Of a stretch of DNA of 40,823 nt, positions 24,218-32,774 are shown in pieces. The notes under the pieces are model-generated. The model saw only the letters and a list, made by a program, of their open reading frames with translations, ran no database searches and was not told the origin of the DNA. Numbering within the stretch: position 1 is the stretch's first letter; the number at the start of each line of letters is the position of its first letter. Source of the DNA: an uncultured Bacilli bacterium. GTDB lineage: Bacteria; Bacillota_I; Bacilli_A; RF39; UBA660. The translations under genes were made by a program, and so were the position numbers. The stretch spans positions 1-40,823 of the forward strand of contig CALVRX010000049.1 of the NCBI GenBank assembly GCA_944358815.1. Reading direction: 5' to 3'.

Positions 24218-25792
24218 GATTGGTTTAAAAGTTTTAATTATTTGCTCAGCAACTTTGATACCATCAATAGCCGATGTCATGATTCCTCCAGCATATCCAG
24301 CACCTTCGCCACATGGATAAATACCATTGATATTAGAAGTAAAATTTTCATCTCTTATTATTTTGATTGGAGAAGATGTTCTTGATTCAACGGCGGCAAG
24401 AATAGCATCACCAGAAGCAAAACCTGTTATTTTTTTATTAAAGTTTTCTATACCTTCAATTAGAGCTTTCGAAATATATTCAGGATAAATATCTCTTAGA
24501 TTAGAAAAGGTATATTGTCCTTTAAAGATTGGGTTAATTGAATGGAAGTTTTTGCTTGGTTTATTTTGAATAAAATCTTGATAAAGTTGGATTGGAATTT
24601 TTCCTTGACCTAATTGAAAGGCTTTGGTTTCTAAATTTCTTTGAAATTTAATTCCATCTAAGGGATTAGTTCCAAAATCTTTAGGAGATATAGTGACTAT
24701 AATGGCACTATTAGCATTTTGGGTATCACGTTTATAATTACTCATCCCATTTATGGCTAGCATATTTGGTTCAGATGAAGCGTTTACGACATATCCCCCT
24801 GGACACATACAAAAGGAATATACGCCTCTTTTGTTAGAAGTTTGATAGGTTAGTTTGTAACTAGCTGGTGGAAGGTTTTGATTATCTCCATATTGGGCTT
24901 GGTTTATTAGTGATTGTGGGTGCTGGATACGTATACCGACAGCAAATGGTTTGGGGATAATATTTAAACCGTTATTTAAAAGCATTTCAAATGTGTCTCT
25001 ACTACTATGACCGAGGGCTAATATAAGGTTGTTACAATTGATAATTTTTTGATGATTTATTTCGATGGAAATTAATTGGTTATTTTGGGTGTTGATGTTA
25101 GTAAGACAGGTTTGGTAATGAATAGTTCCACCCATATTGATAATTTCATTTGTCATATTTTTAATAACATTTCTTAGAATGTCAGTGCCAATATGTGGTT
25201 TATTTAAATATAAAATATTTTTAGGAGCGCCATTTTTGACAAAAATTTTAAGTATTTCTTTGTCTCTATAATATTTATCTTTAGCGGTAGTATTTAGTTT
25301 ACCGTCCGAAAATGTTCCTGCGCCTCCAGCACCAAATTGAACATTAGAATTTGGATTTAAAACACCAGTTTTCCAAAATTTTTCCACAGTTTTAATACGG
25401 TTATCAACATTTTCGCCTCTTTCGATAATTATGGGTTTATATCCAGCTTTAGCTAGTATATATCCGGCAAATAAACCAGCTGGTCCGGCACCTACAATGA
25501 TAATTGGGTTTTGAAGTTGAATATTACCTTTGGGTGGAATTTTATAGGTTTCGTCTTTAGCTTTCAAAACATCTTTTATTTGTTTTTTTAAGATTTGTTT
25601 TTCATTTTTGACATTAATATTTAATTCATACACGTATAGTAGATTATCTTTGTGTCTTGCATCAATAGATTGTTTGTTTATTTTGATGTCGATAATATCT
25701 TTGGGTTTGATTTTTAATTTTTGAGCAATTTTTTGTTTTAATTCATTTTGAGTATGGTTAATTGGTAATTTTATTTGTCTTATGGTAAGCAT
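24203..25792 (-). CDS. FAD-dependent dehydrogenase of the COG2509 type
   Basis: A 529-residue flavoprotein. Residues 1-100 form a small alpha/beta domain (KLKIKPKDIIDIKINKQSID is typical). The FAD-binding motif IIVGAGPAGLFAGYILA follows near 112-128, with IIERGENVDNR. GGAGTFSDGKLNT, GHSSRDTFEML and the C-terminal GIYPCGEGAGYAGGIMTSA are family hallmarks. The reaction is not known for this group. The start is the ATG at 25792, which shares its A with the stop of the upstream flavoprotein (TAATG), so translation is coupled. An in-frame start at 25837 lies inside the upstream gene and is unlikely. Confidence 0.88.
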   Translation of the reverse strand: MLTIRQIKLPINHTQNELKQKIAQKLKIKPKDIIDIKINKQSIDARHKDNLLYVYELNINVKNEKQILKKQIKDVLKAKDETYKIPPKGNIQLQNPIIIVGAGPAGLFAGYILAKAGYKPIIIERGENVDNRIKTVEKFWKTGVLNPNSNVQFGAGGAGTFSDGKLNTTAKDKYYRDKEILKIFVKNGAPKNILYLNKPHIGTDILRNVIKNMTNEIINMGGTIHYQTCLTNINTQNNQLISIEINHQKIINCNNLILALGHSSRDTFEMLLNNGLNIIPKPFAVGIRIQHPQSLINQAQYGDNQNLPPASYKLTYQTSNKRGVYSFCMCPGGYVVNASSEPNMLAINGMSNYKRDTQNANSAIIVTISPKDFGTNPLDGIKFQRNLETKAFQLGQGKIPIQLYQDFIQNKPSKNFHSINPIFKGQYTFSNLRDIYPEYISKALIEGIENFNKKITGFASGDAILAAVESRTSSPIKIIRDENFTSNINGIYPCGEGAGYAGGIMTSAIDGIKVAEQIIKTFKPIKKDT

Positions 25793-26997
25793 TATTTCAC
25801 ATTCTTTCCGGTTATAATTCCACTCATCCAAGCCCAACCTAAGTTATAGCCACCACAGTCGCCATCAATGTCGATAATTTCGCCTGCAAAGTATAAATTT
25901 TTAGTTTTTAGAGATTCTAATGTTTCAGGATTTAATTCGTTTAGGGGGATGCCGCCAGAACAGACTTGGGCATGGTCTAAATTATTAGTTGATAAAATAT
26001 TAACTTCAAAATTAGTTAAAGTGTTAATTAAATTATTTATTTCATTATCTGATAAAGTTTTTAAAGGAATTTTTCTGTTGATGTGTGCTTTTTTTAAAAT
26101 TATATCAATAAGTTTATAGTGTAAAAATCCTTCTAATAGTTCACTTATGTTTTTGTGATAAGTGTTTTGATCGATATTTTTTAGATATTGTTTAGGGTTT
26201 TTAGTAAATGGCATAAAGTTGATTTTAATAGAAACTTTTTTTTGTTTGTTTAAGGCAATGGCGGCAGCGCCACTTAAATTAAAAATACAAATGCCACTGA
26301 TACCATAATTTGTCAGTTGTATTTCGCCTTCTTCACTTTTGATGAATTGCTTATCTATAAATAAACTAGCATTTACTTCACATCTGATGCCGCTCCAGTT
26401 TTTAAAATAGGATTCATCGCCTTTTAGCTGTACTAAGGAAGGAAGAGGTGTGATTATATGATGACCTAATTTTTGGGCTAGTTCATAGCCTTGTCCGTCA
26501 GATCCTGTTTTAGGAGCTGCTTTAGAACCGGCGGCGATAATGATATTTTTAGCTCGAATATTTTCTTTATTTGGATTAATGATAAAGCAATTTGTTTTTA
26601 TTATTTTTTCCACAGTAATATCATTGATTATTTCAACATTTAATTTTTGACATTCCGAGATAAGAATATTTTGGATACTGGCAGCTTGATTGGAAAAAGG
26701 ATAGTAATAGCCATTTTTGTTTTTGTATATAAGTCCAAGCGAATCGAAGAATTTTAAGACTTCTTTTTGTCTTTCCTTAGTTATAAATTGGTTTAAAATA
26801 TTTAGATTTGATGTGTGATAATGATTAATATTTTGATCTTCGTTCCAGAAGTTACATTTACCACTACCTGTGATTAAAATTTTTTTACCACATTTATTAT
26901 TTTTTTCAATTATTGTTACTTTTTTTCCATTTCTAGCGGCTATGATGGCAGCGACTAGTCCAGAAGCTCCACCACCTATAATAACAACTTGTTTCAT
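25792..26997 (-). CDS. HI0933/YhiN-like flavoprotein (COG2081)
   Basis: A 401-residue flavoprotein. It starts with the dinucleotide motif VVIIGGGASGLVAAI, then IIEKNNKCGKKILITGSGKCNFWN, the signature of the HI0933 family. Near the C-terminus it has QVCSGGIPLNEL and LYFAGEIIDIDGDCGGYNLGWAWMSG. The physiological substrate of the family is unknown. GGTGAT precedes the start on the minus strand, and a -10-like TATACT with a TG extension lies near 27014-27019. It is the first gene of a two-flavoprotein unit. Confidence 0.9.
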   Translation of the reverse strand: MKQVVIIGGGASGLVAAIIAARNGKKVTIIEKNNKCGKKILITGSGKCNFWNEDQNINHYHTSNLNILNQFITKERQKEVLKFFDSLGLIYKNKNGYYYPFSNQAASIQNILISECQKLNVEIINDITVEKIIKTNCFIINPNKENIRAKNIIIAAGSKAAPKTGSDGQGYELAQKLGHHIITPLPSLVQLKGDESYFKNWSGIRCEVNASLFIDKQFIKSEEGEIQLTNYGISGICIFNLSGAAAIALNKQKKVSIKINFMPFTKNPKQYLKNIDQNTYHKNISELLEGFLHYKLIDIILKKAHINRKIPLKTLSDNEINNLINTLTNFEVNILSTNNLDHAQVCSGGIPLNELNPETLESLKTKNLYFAGEIIDIDGDCGGYNLGWAWMSGIITGKNVK

Positions 26998-27109
26998 TTA
27001 TATCACCATAGATAGTATAACATGTTTAAATTTATAAATAAATGTTGGTGACTTTAAATTGGATTTTTAATATAAAAATTTCATATAATATATTGTTAAA
27101 TACATTAAT

Positions 27110-27138
27110 TTGCGACTAGTTTTGTCCTGTGATATAAT
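27110..27138 (+). promoter_or_regulatory. Promoter of the membrane protein gene
   Basis: TTGCGA (27110-27115), a 17-base spacer and TATAAT (27133-27138) with an extended TGA just before the -10 box. Confidence 0.65.
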
Positions 27139-27163
27139 TATAGCTAATAAAGGCGGTGAGGCT

Positions 27164-28063
27164 ATGCGTGTTTTAAAAAGTTTTATAGCTGGGTTATTTT
27201 CTTTGATTTTTGCGGTTTTGGTAATTGCGACAGTTTATGTATTTAATATAAGTGCTTTTGCAACTAAAGATAATATTGTCAGAAGTATGCAAGACACTGA
27301 TTTGCTGACTGATATTAAAAAAGTAAGAAATAGTGGTAGTGGTGATGGAAGTAATGGTGTTTCACAAATTATAGATGAGATGTATTCTTTAGCAGGACAA
27401 TTTTCTGTTTCGGAGGATGTAGTTGATAGTATTATCGATTCAAATATTACAAAACAGATAATAGGTGAAGCGGTTGGTAATGTGACGGATTATGTGATAA
27501 ATGGTAAAGAAGTAAAAGCATTTTCTGAGGATGATGTTTATAATTTAATTAGTGATAATTTAGATGATATATTAAAGTCTAGTAATGTTTCAATTGATGA
27601 TGGGCAAAAAGAGAAATTTTTAAGAGAGATAAAAAAACAATTACCAGATATTGTGGAGGTGTTACCTACTTCTGAGAGTTTAGCTAATAGCAGTCATAAT
27701 TTTGAGATTAATTTGATTCAAGAATTTTTTAGCACTGAGGTTAAGGGAGCTCTTTGCGTTGGCTTGATATTTAGTGGTGCTATAGTGATTATTTTGAAAA
27801 GAAAAGAATTTGAATGGTGTGCTAATTTAGGGGTTGCTTTACTTATCTCTGGTTTAATGATTTTAGGTATGGCTTTATTAATGCCTAGTGTAGTTGTCGA
27901 TATGATTGGTACAACTGATTTATCATTATTCGCATCTTCTATTGTAGATGTTTTAGCAAAACCAATTTTATATAGTGGTGTTGGAATATTAGTTTTAGCT
28001 ATTTTGTTATTTATTTTTTATAAAGTGATGGAAAAAGTTAGAGATAAAAAAATTAAGAGTTAG
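27164..28063 (+). CDS. Hypothetical integral membrane protein
   Basis: A 299-residue protein I cannot assign. A membrane segment at about residues 6-27 is followed by an extracytoplasmic region of some 180 residues rich in Asp and Ser. The C-terminus has three close membrane segments (about 207-225, 235-258 and 275-293) and ends in a basic tail (KVMEKVRDKKIKS). The ATG at 27164 follows GGCGGTGAGG; a reading from 27110 would begin inside the promoter. It is a single gene between its own promoter and a terminator. Confidence 0.7.
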   Translation: MRVLKSFIAGLFSLIFAVLVIATVYVFNISAFATKDNIVRSMQDTDLLTDIKKVRNSGSGDGSNGVSQIIDEMYSLAGQFSVSEDVVDSIIDSNITKQIIGEAVGNVTDYVINGKEVKAFSEDDVYNLISDNLDDILKSSNVSIDDGQKEKFLREIKKQLPDIVEVLPTSESLANSSHNFEINLIQEFFSTEVKGALCVGLIFSGAIVIILKRKEFEWCANLGVALLISGLMILGMALLMPSVVVDMIGTTDLSLFASSIVDVLAKPILYSGVGILVLAILLFIFYKVMEKVRDKKIKS

Positions 28064-28086
28064 ATTTTATTAATTTAACTCTTTTT
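28055..28086 (+). terminator. Terminator of the membrane protein gene
   Basis: AAGAGTTA (28055-28062) pairs with TAACTCTT (28076-28083), with T residues to 28086. It overlaps the stop codon. Confidence 0.65.
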
Positions 28087-28089
28087 ATG

Positions 28090-28305
28090 TTATTTGTTTA
28101 TTTTTTTATTTTTGGTTCTTTCTAACATATAATCAATACTGACGTTGTAAAAATCTGCTAATTTGATAAGTAAGTCGATGGGAATATCTCTTTTACCACT
28201 TTCGTATAAACCATATTGTTGTCTGGTGATTTTTAGTAAGTTGGCTATTTGTTTTTGATATAAATCGTGATCAATTCTTAAATCTTTGATTCTTTTAAAG
28301 TACAT
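28090..28305 (-). CDS. XRE-family helix-turn-helix regulator
   Basis: A 71-residue single-domain DNA-binding protein. The Cro/CI-type helix-turn-helix spans about residues 5-60: LYQKQIANLLKITRQQYGLYESGKRDIP, then LLIKLADFYNVSIDYML. No sensor or peptidase domain is attached. The ATG at 28305 is preceded by AAAGGGG; an in-frame ATG eight codons earlier is less likely. It is divergent from the secreted repeat protein at 28435, which it may regulate, though no operator was identified. Confidence 0.9.
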   Translation of the reverse strand: MYFKRIKDLRIDHDLYQKQIANLLKITRQQYGLYESGKRDIPIDLLIKLADFYNVSIDYMLERTKNKKINK

Positions 28306-28366
28306 AAAGTGCCCCTTTATTAAAATCATAACAAGAAATTATTTCAATTTATTATTACGCATTTAT

Positions 28367-28397
28367 TTGAGTGCCTTATGAACATAGTGGATATAAT
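28367..28397 (+). promoter_or_regulatory. Possible promoter of the secreted repeat protein
   Basis: TTGAGT (28367-28372) and TATAAT (28392-28397), 19 bases apart. A second TATAAT lies at 28403-28408. Either could serve. Confidence 0.4.
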
Positions 28398-28434
28398 TTG
28401 ATTATAATGTGTTTATAGTAGGAGGGTTATTGTT

Positions 28435-28947
28435 ATGAAAGATAAGTTAAAAAAAATATTTAAAAATCGTTTATTTCTTTGCATTTTTACAGCTTTAGTA
28501 GTTGGATGTGTGAGTGTATCAGCAGTTACATATTTTCCAAGTAATCAGGTAACTTATGATAATAAAACAAGTGGTCTTAAGTCAACTAATGTTCAAGGAG
28601 CTTTAGATGAACTTTATACTACATGTTCTTCTTCTGCTCAAGCAGGTAATTATTTGTATTATGCGGTTAATAGTTATGGGTCACATGGTGGTAATATAGT
28701 TCCAAATGGTTATACTTTGTATAGATGTAATTCTAGTGGTGGAAGTTGTAGCCAGATTGCTTTTGTTGGTAGTGGCAGTATTGGTTCAGTTTATGCGACT
28801 AATGATTATTTGTATTATGCGGTTAATAGTTATATTTCAAGTGGTCTTGGTGTAGATCCAAGTGGTTATACTTTGTATAGATGTAGTTTAAGTGGAGAAA
28901 GTTGTCAACCAACAATTAGGACATCAAGTGGAAAAATAGTAAGTTAA
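28435..28947 (+). CDS. Small secreted or membrane-anchored protein with two sequence repeats
   Basis: A 170-residue protein of unknown function. A basic N-terminus and a hydrophobic segment (about 12-30) form a signal anchor or signal peptide. A short conserved-looking part ends in NVQGALDELYTTC. Two copies of a unit follow: YLYYAVNSYGSHGG...GYTLYRCNSSGGSC and YLYYAVNSYISSG...GYTLYRCSLSGESC. The paired Cys in each copy could form disulfides. The pattern of Tyr and Gly recalls beta-propeller or cell-surface repeat proteins, but only two copies exist. A strong AGGAGGG site precedes the ATG. It is divergent from the XRE regulator. Confidence 0.75.
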   Translation: MKDKLKKIFKNRLFLCIFTALVVGCVSVSAVTYFPSNQVTYDNKTSGLKSTNVQGALDELYTTCSSSAQAGNYLYYAVNSYGSHGGNIVPNGYTLYRCNSSGGSCSQIAFVGSGSIGSVYATNDYLYYAVNSYISSGLGVDPSGYTLYRCSLSGESCQPTIRTSSGKIVS

Positions 28948-28953
28948 GATTAT

Positions 28954-28984
28954 AAAACGATAATAATTTTAAATTATCGTTTTT
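28954..28984 (+). terminator. Terminator of the secreted repeat protein
   Basis: An 11-base perfect stem, AAAACGATAAT (28954-28964) with ATTATCGTTTT (28973-28983), over an eight-base loop and T-rich on the 3' side. Confidence 0.85.
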
Positions 28985-29033
28985 ATTATGAAAAAAATTA
29001 ATTTTAAGGTATAATTGTAGTAGGAGGAATACT

Positions 29034-30308
29034 ATGGATTATAAGAAATTACTTTCAGAAAATGATTATGTAATCAGTAATAGTGATGAATATAAAGATG
29101 AAAAGGTTATTGTGTGTAAAGATAGTGCAGTTTTTTTAAAGTGGTTTATGAGTGATAAGAATTTATTTAATAAGAAAATAGGATTTCTTATGGATGATGA
29201 AGGGGAAGTTAAAAAGATTGAGATAATGTATGATTTTTTGAAGTATTATTTATCTATTAAGGATAAATATACTTTAAAGATGGAAGATTATAACAGTTTG
29301 TTTGTTAAAGGATACAGTAATAAATTTTTAGAAGAGGCTTTAGAACAGTTTGTTTCTAGTAATAATGGTGGTAAATTTTTAAGGGCATGTTTAATTGCTT
29401 TAGGCTATCAAAGTTTTGGAAAAAATGATGATAAATATTTACCTTTAGGTTGTGCTTTAGAACTTTTTCAAACTTCTATTTTAATTCACGATGACATTAT
29501 TGATAAGGCTGATAAAAGAAGAGGAATGGATACAATACCTATAAAATATGAAAAATTATATAGTGATCCAATTAAAGATGATGGTAGTTTTAAAGAAAAG
29601 CGTCATGATATTGGTTCATCTATGGCTTTATGTTTAGGGGATATGGGTTTTTATTTAGCCTTGCAGGTTATTGCCCAAAATTATAAAAATAATGAGAATT
29701 TAGGTAAGGTACTTGAGTATTATAATAGTGTAGCTATTAAGACTTGTGAAGGGGAAATGGTGGATGTTATTTTACCTTTTTACGAGGAGTTTTATAGTGG
29801 ATTAGATGATTTAGAGAGTCATGTGATGGAGATATATAAATTAAAGACAGCGTGGTATTCAGTGGTTGGACCTTATTGTTTAGGCGCTATATTAGGTGGT
29901 GCGGATGAAGATAAGATTCAAAAATTAGAGGATGCACTTTTAAATTTAGGAATTGCGTTTCAGATTAAGGATGATTTACTTGGAATATATGGTGATGAAA
30001 AACATATTGGTAAGTCAGTGACATCAGATGTTTCAGAGTTTAAGCAAACTATTTTATACGCTTATGTGATTAATACCAGTTATAAGGATAAACTTTTAAA
30101 ATATTATGGTAAAGATATAAGTATTTCTGATATGGAAGAGGTTAAAAAAATATTTGATGATTCTGGAGCCCATGAGTATGCGAATAAGACGATGGATAGA
30201 TTATTTAAAGACAGTTTTCAAGCTATTTTAGATTTAGATTTTTTAGATTTAGATAAGAAGAAGTTATTATTAGGTTTTGCAGAATTTTTAAGGGTTAGGT
30301 CTAAATGA
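29034..30308 (+). CDS. Polyprenyl diphosphate synthase family protein with N-terminal extension
   Basis: A 424-residue protein. The prenyltransferase part starts near residue 90. GGKFLRACL (112-120) is followed by the first Asp-rich motif, IHDDIIDKADKRRG (Asp153, Asp154, Asp157), which binds magnesium and the allylic diphosphate. The second motif is QIKDDLLGIYGD (typical DDxxD form degraded at the last position), with GKSVTSD after it. It joins isopentenyl units into longer carriers for menaquinone or wall lipid synthesis; the chain length is not evident. Residues 1-90, rich in charged residues, are an unusual extension. AGGAGGA precedes the ATG. It overlaps the lipoprotein gene by four bases. 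Confidence 0.88.
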   Translation: MDYKKLLSENDYVISNSDEYKDEKVIVCKDSAVFLKWFMSDKNLFNKKIGFLMDDEGEVKKIEIMYDFLKYYLSIKDKYTLKMEDYNSLFVKGYSNKFLEEALEQFVSSNNGGKFLRACLIALGYQSFGKNDDKYLPLGCALELFQTSILIHDDIIDKADKRRGMDTIPIKYEKLYSDPIKDDGSFKEKRHDIGSSMALCLGDMGFYLALQVIAQNYKNNENLGKVLEYYNSVAIKTCEGEMVDVILPFYEEFYSGLDDLESHVMEIYKLKTAWYSVVGPYCLGAILGGADEDKIQKLEDALLNLGIAFQIKDDLLGIYGDEKHIGKSVTSDVSEFKQTILYAYVINTSYKDKLLKYYGKDISISDMEEVKKIFDDSGAHEYANKTMDRLFKDSFQAILDLDFLDLDKKKLLLGFAEFLRVRSK

Positions 30309-30904
30309 TTAGAAAAATAATTTTATGTTTATGTATATTATTATTAATTGGCTGTGGGATAGAAACGCAGACTATTAAAAAGGCTAATGGTGATTCTAAA
30401 ACTTATTTGTTTTTTAAGGATTTTAATCCAAAAAAATATTATGTACAATTTTGGGATAGAAACAACCATAAGAACGATGATACAAAAATTATAATGGCTC
30501 GAGATGGGGATAAGTATTATTATGAGATTAAAGGGTCCATGAATATGATTATTATTCAAAAAGATGGATATATGTATACTTTAGATTCACAGATGAAGAA
30601 TTATAATAAGCAAGAAAGTGCATTAGTTGATTATGCTTTTGGAGTATTACCTAATGATATGACAACTTTAAAGGTAGCGGGGTATGAAACTGGAGAAGAA
30701 AAAGTTTATGGTAAAAATTACATTTATGAAAAATATGTTAATGATAATGATGAAACGACATATTATTTTGATGGAGATGATTTAGTTTACATTAGATATA
30801 AAGGTGTTTTAAAGAATGTGTTTTTTAAATTTAATTTTAAGAAGAGTAATCCTGATAAGAAATTATTTGAAATTCCAGATGATTATTTAGAAATTACTCC
30901 TTAA
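30305..30904 (+). CDS. Lipoprotein, possibly LolA-like
   Basis: A 199-residue lipoprotein. The signal sequence ends in the lipobox LLIGC with lipid-bearing Cys17. The mature part is mainly beta strand, with alternating Tyr and charged residues, and ends in LFEIPDDYLEITP. This curved-sheet pattern and IPDDY ending recall LolA/LolB-fold lipoproteins, but no specific family is recognised. It overlaps the prenyl synthase stop (ATGA), so the two are co-translated; a link to lipid handling is only suggested by that. Confidence 0.7.
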   Translation: MIRKIILCLCILLLIGCGIETQTIKKANGDSKTYLFFKDFNPKKYYVQFWDRNNHKNDDTKIIMARDGDKYYYEIKGSMNMIIIQKDGYMYTLDSQMKNYNKQESALVDYAFGVLPNDMTTLKVAGYETGEEKVYGKNYIYEKYVNDNDETTYYFDGDDLVYIRYKGVLKNVFFKFNFKKSNPDKKLFEIPDDYLEITP

Positions 30905-30927
30905 TATTAAGGAATGGAGGTTATTTA

Positions 30928-32016
30928 ATGAAAAAATTATTTAAGATATTTGTTTTATTAGTGTTGACTTTTATGATGAATAGTTCAGTGATGGCTAAAG
31001 AGGTTGAACATTTTAAGAGCGATATTGATACGGATGTAGAGATAAAAGATGATGTTAATGGTTCGGCAGCAGCTTTAGGTGATTCAGCTAAGATGAGCGG
31101 AAAAGTTGATGGTATTAGCTTTATTGTGGGAAATAATGCTTCTTTTTCTGGTAATAGTGAGTATATTGCAGCTATAGGTAATTCTTTAGAAGTTAAAGGT
31201 ATAGTTAGTAAGGATGCTTTTATTGCTGGCAATATAATTGAAATAGAGAAAAAGGCTGATTTGCAAAGAGATGTAATAGTGCTTGGAGCAGATATAGAAA
31301 TTAGTGGTAAAATTGGTAGAAATGTCAGTATATATGGTACTAATATTAAGATTAAGGGTGCTGAGATAGATGGTAATGTTAAGGTTTACGGTACTAATTT
31401 AAATGTAGATAAAAATACGGTAATAAAAGGTAATTTATCTTATCCGGAAGATGCAAGTGTTAAAGTTAGTGATGAGGTAGTAGGTGGCAAGGTCATTAAA
31501 ACAGAAGCTATTCAAAATAATAATGAAGGTTTTATAGCAACGGTTATGAGTAAGTTTTGGTATTTTATGTCAATTCTTTTGGTGTTTGCAGTATTAAGTT
31601 TAGTATGTTCTAAATTGTTTGTTAGGGTTCAAAAAGAATATAATGAGTTTGATTTTAATAAAGGAATGGAAACATTTACTAAAGGTTTGATGTTTTTAAT
31701 TGTTGTGCCATTTATTATTTTCATTTTGTTTTTGATGTCAATAGGTATTCCACTTGCTTTGATTTTACTTGCAGTTTATTTTATAGTTATGTATTTGTCT
31801 ACTGTTTTTGCAGGTTATTTATTGGGCTATAAATTATGGCAGAAGTTTTTTGATAAAGATATTAATATGTTAGTGGTAGGTATTTTTGGGTTTGCAATAT
31901 TATTTGTTTGTAGTTTAATTCCAGGAATTAGTTTTATTGTTTCTGCACTTACAACAATTATTGGTATTGGTATTATTTATGATGTTTTTTTAAGAAAATT
32001 AGGTTTTAATAAATAA
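30928..32016 (+). CDS. Bactofilin-like beta-helix protein with C-terminal membrane domain
   Basis: A 362-residue protein. A signal peptide covers about residues 1-23 (MAKEV follows). Residues 40-175 form a regular series of short strands (GDSAKMSGKVDG, GNSLEVKGIV, GADIEISGKIG, GTNIKIKGAEIDG), as in bactofilin or polymer-forming cytoskeletal proteins. The C-terminus has four hydrophobic segments from about residue 205. Bactofilins are normally cytoplasmic filaments, so an exported strand-rich domain attached to a membrane region is a distinct type found in several Firmicutes. ATGGAGG precedes the start. It follows the lipoprotein by 23 bases. Confidence 0.75.
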   Translation: MKKLFKIFVLLVLTFMMNSSVMAKEVEHFKSDIDTDVEIKDDVNGSAAALGDSAKMSGKVDGISFIVGNNASFSGNSEYIAAIGNSLEVKGIVSKDAFIAGNIIEIEKKADLQRDVIVLGADIEISGKIGRNVSIYGTNIKIKGAEIDGNVKVYGTNLNVDKNTVIKGNLSYPEDASVKVSDEVVGGKVIKTEAIQNNNEGFIATVMSKFWYFMSILLVFAVLSLVCSKLFVRVQKEYNEFDFNKGMETFTKGLMFLIVVPFIIFILFLMSIGIPLALILLAVYFIVMYLSTVFAGYLLGYKLWQKFFDKDINMLVVGIFGFAILFVCSLIPGISFIVSALTTIIGIGIIYDVFLRKLGFNK

Positions 32017-32044
32017 AGGGTATTTTAAAAGAATTTAAGATAAA

Positions 32045-32079
32045 AAATAACAAGTGTCCATATAAACACTTGTTATTTT
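32045..32079 (+). terminator. Strong terminator after the bactofilin-like gene
   Basis: A 13-base perfect stem, from AAATAACAAGTGT (32045-32057) and its complement (32066-32078), over an eight-base loop. T residues lie at the 3' end. Confidence 0.85.
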
Positions 32080-32127
32080 AATGATCGATTGTTTTTAAAA
32101 GAAATTATGTTTCGCTAATACTTTTCA

Positions 32128-32153
32128 ATGATTGTGTGGGTTTATACAATCAT
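32128..32153. repeat. Isolated inverted repeat between terminator and LysM gene
   Basis: ATGATTGT (32128-32135) and ACAATCAT (32146-32153), ten bases apart. No T run follows, so it is not an ordinary terminator. It could be a regulator site or a folded leader. Nothing else is visible in the 233-base gap beyond the terminator. Confidence 0.4.
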
Positions 32154-32249
32154 CTCTATTGTAATGGTACTATTTATACATTTTTATTAAATAATTATAA
32201 ATCAATGTATTTTTTTGGCGTGTAACATATAATATGGTGGGGTGATGAT

Positions 32250-32702
32250 ATGTATACAATATATCAAGTGCAAAATGGGGATACTTTAGCTAGCGTGGCA
32301 AACAAATTAGGAATTTCGGTAGAAGTGTTATCTAATTTAAATGGAATTATGATTGGCAGTGTGCTTAATCCTGGTGATTTTATTGTAGTACCAAGGAAAG
32401 ATGAAAATCCTTATTTTAGAGGGTATGTAGTAAAAAAAGGGGATAATATTTATGAAATTGCTAGAACTTATAATGTGAGTCCTAGTCAGCTATTGCGGTT
32501 GAATGGTTTGAATGATACGGATTTGATTTATCCAAATCAAAAGATTATGATTCCTAAAAAAGATGTTATGTTTTATATTACAGAAGCAGATGATACATTA
32601 GATGATGTGATGAAATTTTTTAATGTAGATGCGAATAAAATTGTTAGTCAGAATAAAACTATTTATTTAATTAATGATCAACTTATAGTGTATAAAAAAT
32701 AA
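32250..32702 (+). CDS. LysM-domain protein without signal peptide
   Basis: A 150-residue protein. There are two clear LysM domains, at residues 2-47 (YQVQNGDTLASVANKLGIS, then LNGIMIGSVLNPGDFIVVP) and 54-99 (YVVKKGDNIYEIARTYNVS, then LNDTDLIYPNQKIMIP). A third, degenerate copy, starting FYITEADDTLDDVMKFF, follows at about 107-148. LysM binds the glycan of peptidoglycan or chitin. With no signal peptide or enzyme domain, its export is unclear; spore-coat proteins of Bacilli share this feature. GGGGTGAT precedes the ATG. Confidence 0.85.
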   Translation: MYTIYQVQNGDTLASVANKLGISVEVLSNLNGIMIGSVLNPGDFIVVPRKDENPYFRGYVVKKGDNIYEIARTYNVSPSQLLRLNGLNDTDLIYPNQKIMIPKKDVMFYITEADDTLDDVMKFFNVDANKIVSQNKTIYLINDQLIVYKK

Positions 32703-32737
32703 AGTTTTAATGCTTTGTTTTTTATTTGGCTTTTTTT

Positions 32738-32765
32738 TTGACATGTTTTGTTATATAATTATATT
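32738..32765 (+). promoter_or_regulatory. Possible promoter of the thioredoxin-AAA cluster
   Basis: TTGACA (32738-32743), 16 bases and TATATT (32760-32765). A better -10 box, TATAAT, lies at 32754-32759 but is too close to that -35 box. The start of transcription would lie just upstream of the ATG, so this remains uncertain. Confidence 0.35.
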
Positions 32766-32774
32766 GGTGGTAAA

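Noticed and set aside
32128-32153. Second terminator before the LysM gene
   Set aside because: The stem has no T run after it and a strong terminator already lies at 32045-32079, so it is listed only as an inverted repeat.
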